Origin: JAWXBK01 sp040878185
GTDB lineage: Bacteria > Pseudomonadota > Alphaproteobacteria > Dongiales > Dongiaceae
DNA length: 60,778 nt
Assembly: GCA_040878185.1 (NCBI GenBank)
Contig: JBBDMS010000057.1
Span: 1 to 60,778, forward strand
Reading direction: 5' to 3'
This document shows, one piece after another, positions 59,436-60,778 of this stretch. The first letter of the stretch is position 1. Every line of letters starts with the position of its first letter. The position numbers were made by a program, and so were the translations under genes. Under the pieces are notes generated by a model, which worked only from the letters and a program-made list of their open reading frames with translations, was not told the DNA's origin and did not search any database.

Positions 59436-60311
59436 ATGGCCATCCTCGTCGACCGGACCACCAAGGTTATCTGCCAGGGCTTCACCGGCACCCAGGGCAC
59501 GTTCCATTCCGAACAGGCGATCCAGTACGGCACCCGCATGGTCGGCGGCGTCACCCCCGGCCGCGGCGGCAGCACCCATCTCGGCCTCCCGGTTTTCGAT
59601 ACCGTCGTCGAGGCGGTCGAGACGACCGGCGCCGATGCGACCGCGATCTATGTGCCGCCGCCCTATGCGGCGGACGCGATCCTCGAGGCGATCGACGCCG
59701 GGATCCGGCTGATCGTGGCGATCACGGACGGGATCCCGGTGCTCGACATGGCCAGGGTCCGACGCGAGCTGAAGACGTCGTCGGCGCGGGTTATCGGGCC
59801 CAACTGCCCCGGGCTGATCACCCCCGACCAGTGCAAGATCGGCATCATGCCGGGCTACATCCACAAGGCGGGCCGGGTCGGCATCGTTTCGCGCTCGGGG
59901 ACGCTCTCCTACGAGGCGGCGACCCAGACCACACTGGCCGGCCTCGGCCAATCGACGGTGGTCGGGATCGGCGGCGATCCGGTCAACGGCTCGAGCTTTG
60001 TGGACATCCTCGATCTGTTTCTCGGCGACGACGGAACCGACGCCATCATCCTGATCGGCGAGATCGGCGGTACGCCGGAACGCGACGCGGCGCAGTTTCT
60101 CAAGGATTCTCGCCGCAAAAAGCCCGTGGTCGGCTTCATTGCCGGTCAGACCGCACCTTCCGGTAAGCGGATGGGGCATGCCGGGGCGGTGGTGACCGCC
60201 GGCGGTGAGACGGCAGCCGAGAAAATCGAAGCCTTGCGCGGTGCGGGGGTCATGATCGCACCGACCCCGGCCGAGATCGGCAGTGCCATGCTGGCAGCGC
60301 TGGAGCGCTAG
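59436..60311 (+). CDS. Succinyl-CoA synthetase-like alpha subunit (SucD/MtkB family)
   Basis: A 291-residue CoA-binding subunit. It starts MAILVDRTTKVICQGFTGTQ and has CoA-site words VGGVTPGRGG and PNCPGLI; the phospho-histidine is in GKRMGHAGAVV. It begins five bases after the beta gene and forms the ligase with it. The sequence is closer to the general family than the beta subunit. Confidence 0.88.
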   Translation: MAILVDRTTKVICQGFTGTQGTFHSEQAIQYGTRMVGGVTPGRGGSTHLGLPVFDTVVEAVETTGADATAIYVPPPYAADAILEAIDAGIRLIVAITDGIPVLDMARVRRELKTSSARVIGPNCPGLITPDQCKIGIMPGYIHKAGRVGIVSRSGTLSYEAATQTTLAGLGQSTVVGIGGDPVNGSSFVDILDLFLGDDGTDAIILIGEIGGTPERDAAQFLKDSRRKKPVVGFIAGQTAPSGKRMGHAGAVVTAGGETAAEKIEALRGAGVMIAPTPAEIGSAMLAALER

Positions 60312-60468
60312 GGCGCGGCATTCGGGCATTGAGGCCGGCGCGGCGGCGGCACTTCAAGCATGTCTGCCGTCATACTGGGATAGGTCCGCTGTGGCGATTT
60401 AAGCACAGTACCCACTGATTGTCGTATCCCAGCTACATTTGCGTGTATCGCTCTATGCAAACGCATAT

Positions 60469-60497
60469 TTGAGCGAACTTGCTTAAAATTGCTATAC
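60469..60497 (+). promoter_or_regulatory. Promoter of the last gene
   Basis: -35 TTGAGC (60469-60474), 17-bp spacer, -10 CTATAC (60492-60497). The inverted repeat ATGC-AAAC-GCAT at 60455-60466 abuts the -35 box and could be an activator site. The predicted leader is about 60 nt. The region 60312-60561 is AT-rich and holds no gene. Confidence 0.55.
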
Positions 60498-60561
60498 GGA
60501 AGGCGGGGTAAAGCAGGCGCATTGCGTCTGCCGCACTATTTTCTCTCTGGGGGCACCAGAT

Positions 60562-60778
60562 ATGGCGACGGACTCGACGAACAATTCCGCACCGGAAACC
60601 ACCGCTGCGGTCAGTGAGTCTCCCGATACCAAGGCCACGGACGGCACGATCGTTGCCGCGGGTGCGGTGATCGAGGGCGATGCCGCGACAGACGCGCTGC
60701 AATCCGAGGCCGATCCGACGGCAACCCAGCTGGTGCTGGCGGCGCCCATTCCGGAGCCGGCGCCGGGCGAGAACATCT
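60562..60778 (+). CDS. N-terminus of an acidic, Thr/Ala-rich protein (cut by the window end)
   Basis: 72 codons are present from ATG 60562. The product starts MATDSTNNSAPETTAAVSES and is low-complexity and acidic, without a signal peptide. It ends in LAAPIPEPAPGENI at the window edge. Such N-termini occur in large type I-secreted adhesin or RTX-like proteins of alphaproteobacteria, but this is only a guess from composition. CTGGGGG lies before the ATG. Confidence 0.6.
   Translation, partial: MATDSTNNSAPETTAAVSESPDTKATDGTIVAAGAVIEGDAATDALQSEADPTATQLVLAAPIPEPAPGENI

Noticed and set aside
1..60778. CRISPR array, transposase or phage gene
   Set aside because: No regularly spaced repeats, no transposase motif and no phage structural gene were seen; the tandem repeats found have no spacers.

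Overview
The window is about 61 kb of GC-rich DNA with the gene style of an alphaproteobacterium. The evidence is codon use, TRAP and ABC uptake systems, an elongator-type tRNA-Met, and an EncFtn-like ferritin close to the Rhodospirillum rubrum protein. I would guess Rhodospirillales or a neighbouring order, but no sequence search was possible. A run of ten Ns at 38810-38819 shows that this is a draft or metagenome assembly.

Layout. (1) 1-1080: the 3' part of a tRNA-Met followed by one AT-rich, foreign-looking membrane-anchored coiled-coil gene. (2) 1.2-22.1 kb: a catabolic region. It holds a four-gene polyamine/opine-type ABC importer, a Rieske ferredoxin, a 3-hydroxyisobutyrate dehydrogenase-like enzyme, a PucR regulator, a luciferase-like monooxygenase with an AA_synth protein, a GntR/FCD regulator, a SnoaL-like protein and a GcvA-like LysR regulator. 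It continues with a phthalate-type Rieske oxygenase, a D-2-hydroxyacid dehydrogenase and a PDR-type reductase, then a second Rieske oxygenase (alpha+beta), an aldehyde dehydrogenase, a RidA protein and an SMP-30 lactonase. Three promoters in this region share nearly the same -35/operator/-10 layout, and further half-matches lie upstream of other genes. I infer one GntR-type regulon across the cluster; the substrate is not identifiable by eye. (3) 22.1-29.8 kb: signalling genes. A periplasmic binding protein is translationally coupled to a PP2C phosphatase/HATPase fusion and followed by a STAS antagonist, with a divergent PAS-adenylate cyclase. A universal stress protein and a CBS protein follow. 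(4) 29.3-34 kb: stress and envelope genes, namely DUF3574, PRC-barrel proteins, a 51-residue membrane protein, an EncFtn-like ferritin without an encapsulin, Fe-superoxide dismutase and an ATP-grasp-like protein. (5) 34.1-38.4 kb: a SAM methyltransferase, a bicupin operon led by a third type of Rieske oxygenase, and a YpfJ-type metallopeptidase. (6) 38.5-44.5 kb: a Kef-type antiporter broken by the assembly gap, an orphan molybdenum hydroxylase large subunit and a TPR/glycosyltransferase-like protein. (7) 44.3-49 kb: an amidase with a complete TRAP transporter. (8) 49.2-58 kb: a cNMP-DUF1003 fusion, a GT4 glycosyltransferase, an rfbCBDA dTDP-rhamnose operon and a SPINDLY-like GT41 protein. (9) 58.2 kb to the end: a divergent succinyl-CoA-synthetase-like pair and the start of an unknown acidic protein behind a clear promoter.

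How the parts work together (inference). In region 2 the importer supplies a substrate, the two Rieske systems and the flavin monooxygenase attack it, and the dehydrogenases, RidA and the lactonase process the products. In region 3 the binding protein probably senses a ligand for the phosphatase rather than feeding a transporter, because no permease or ATPase is beside it. Region 8 makes dTDP-L-rhamnose and probably transfers it or other sugars to surface glycans.
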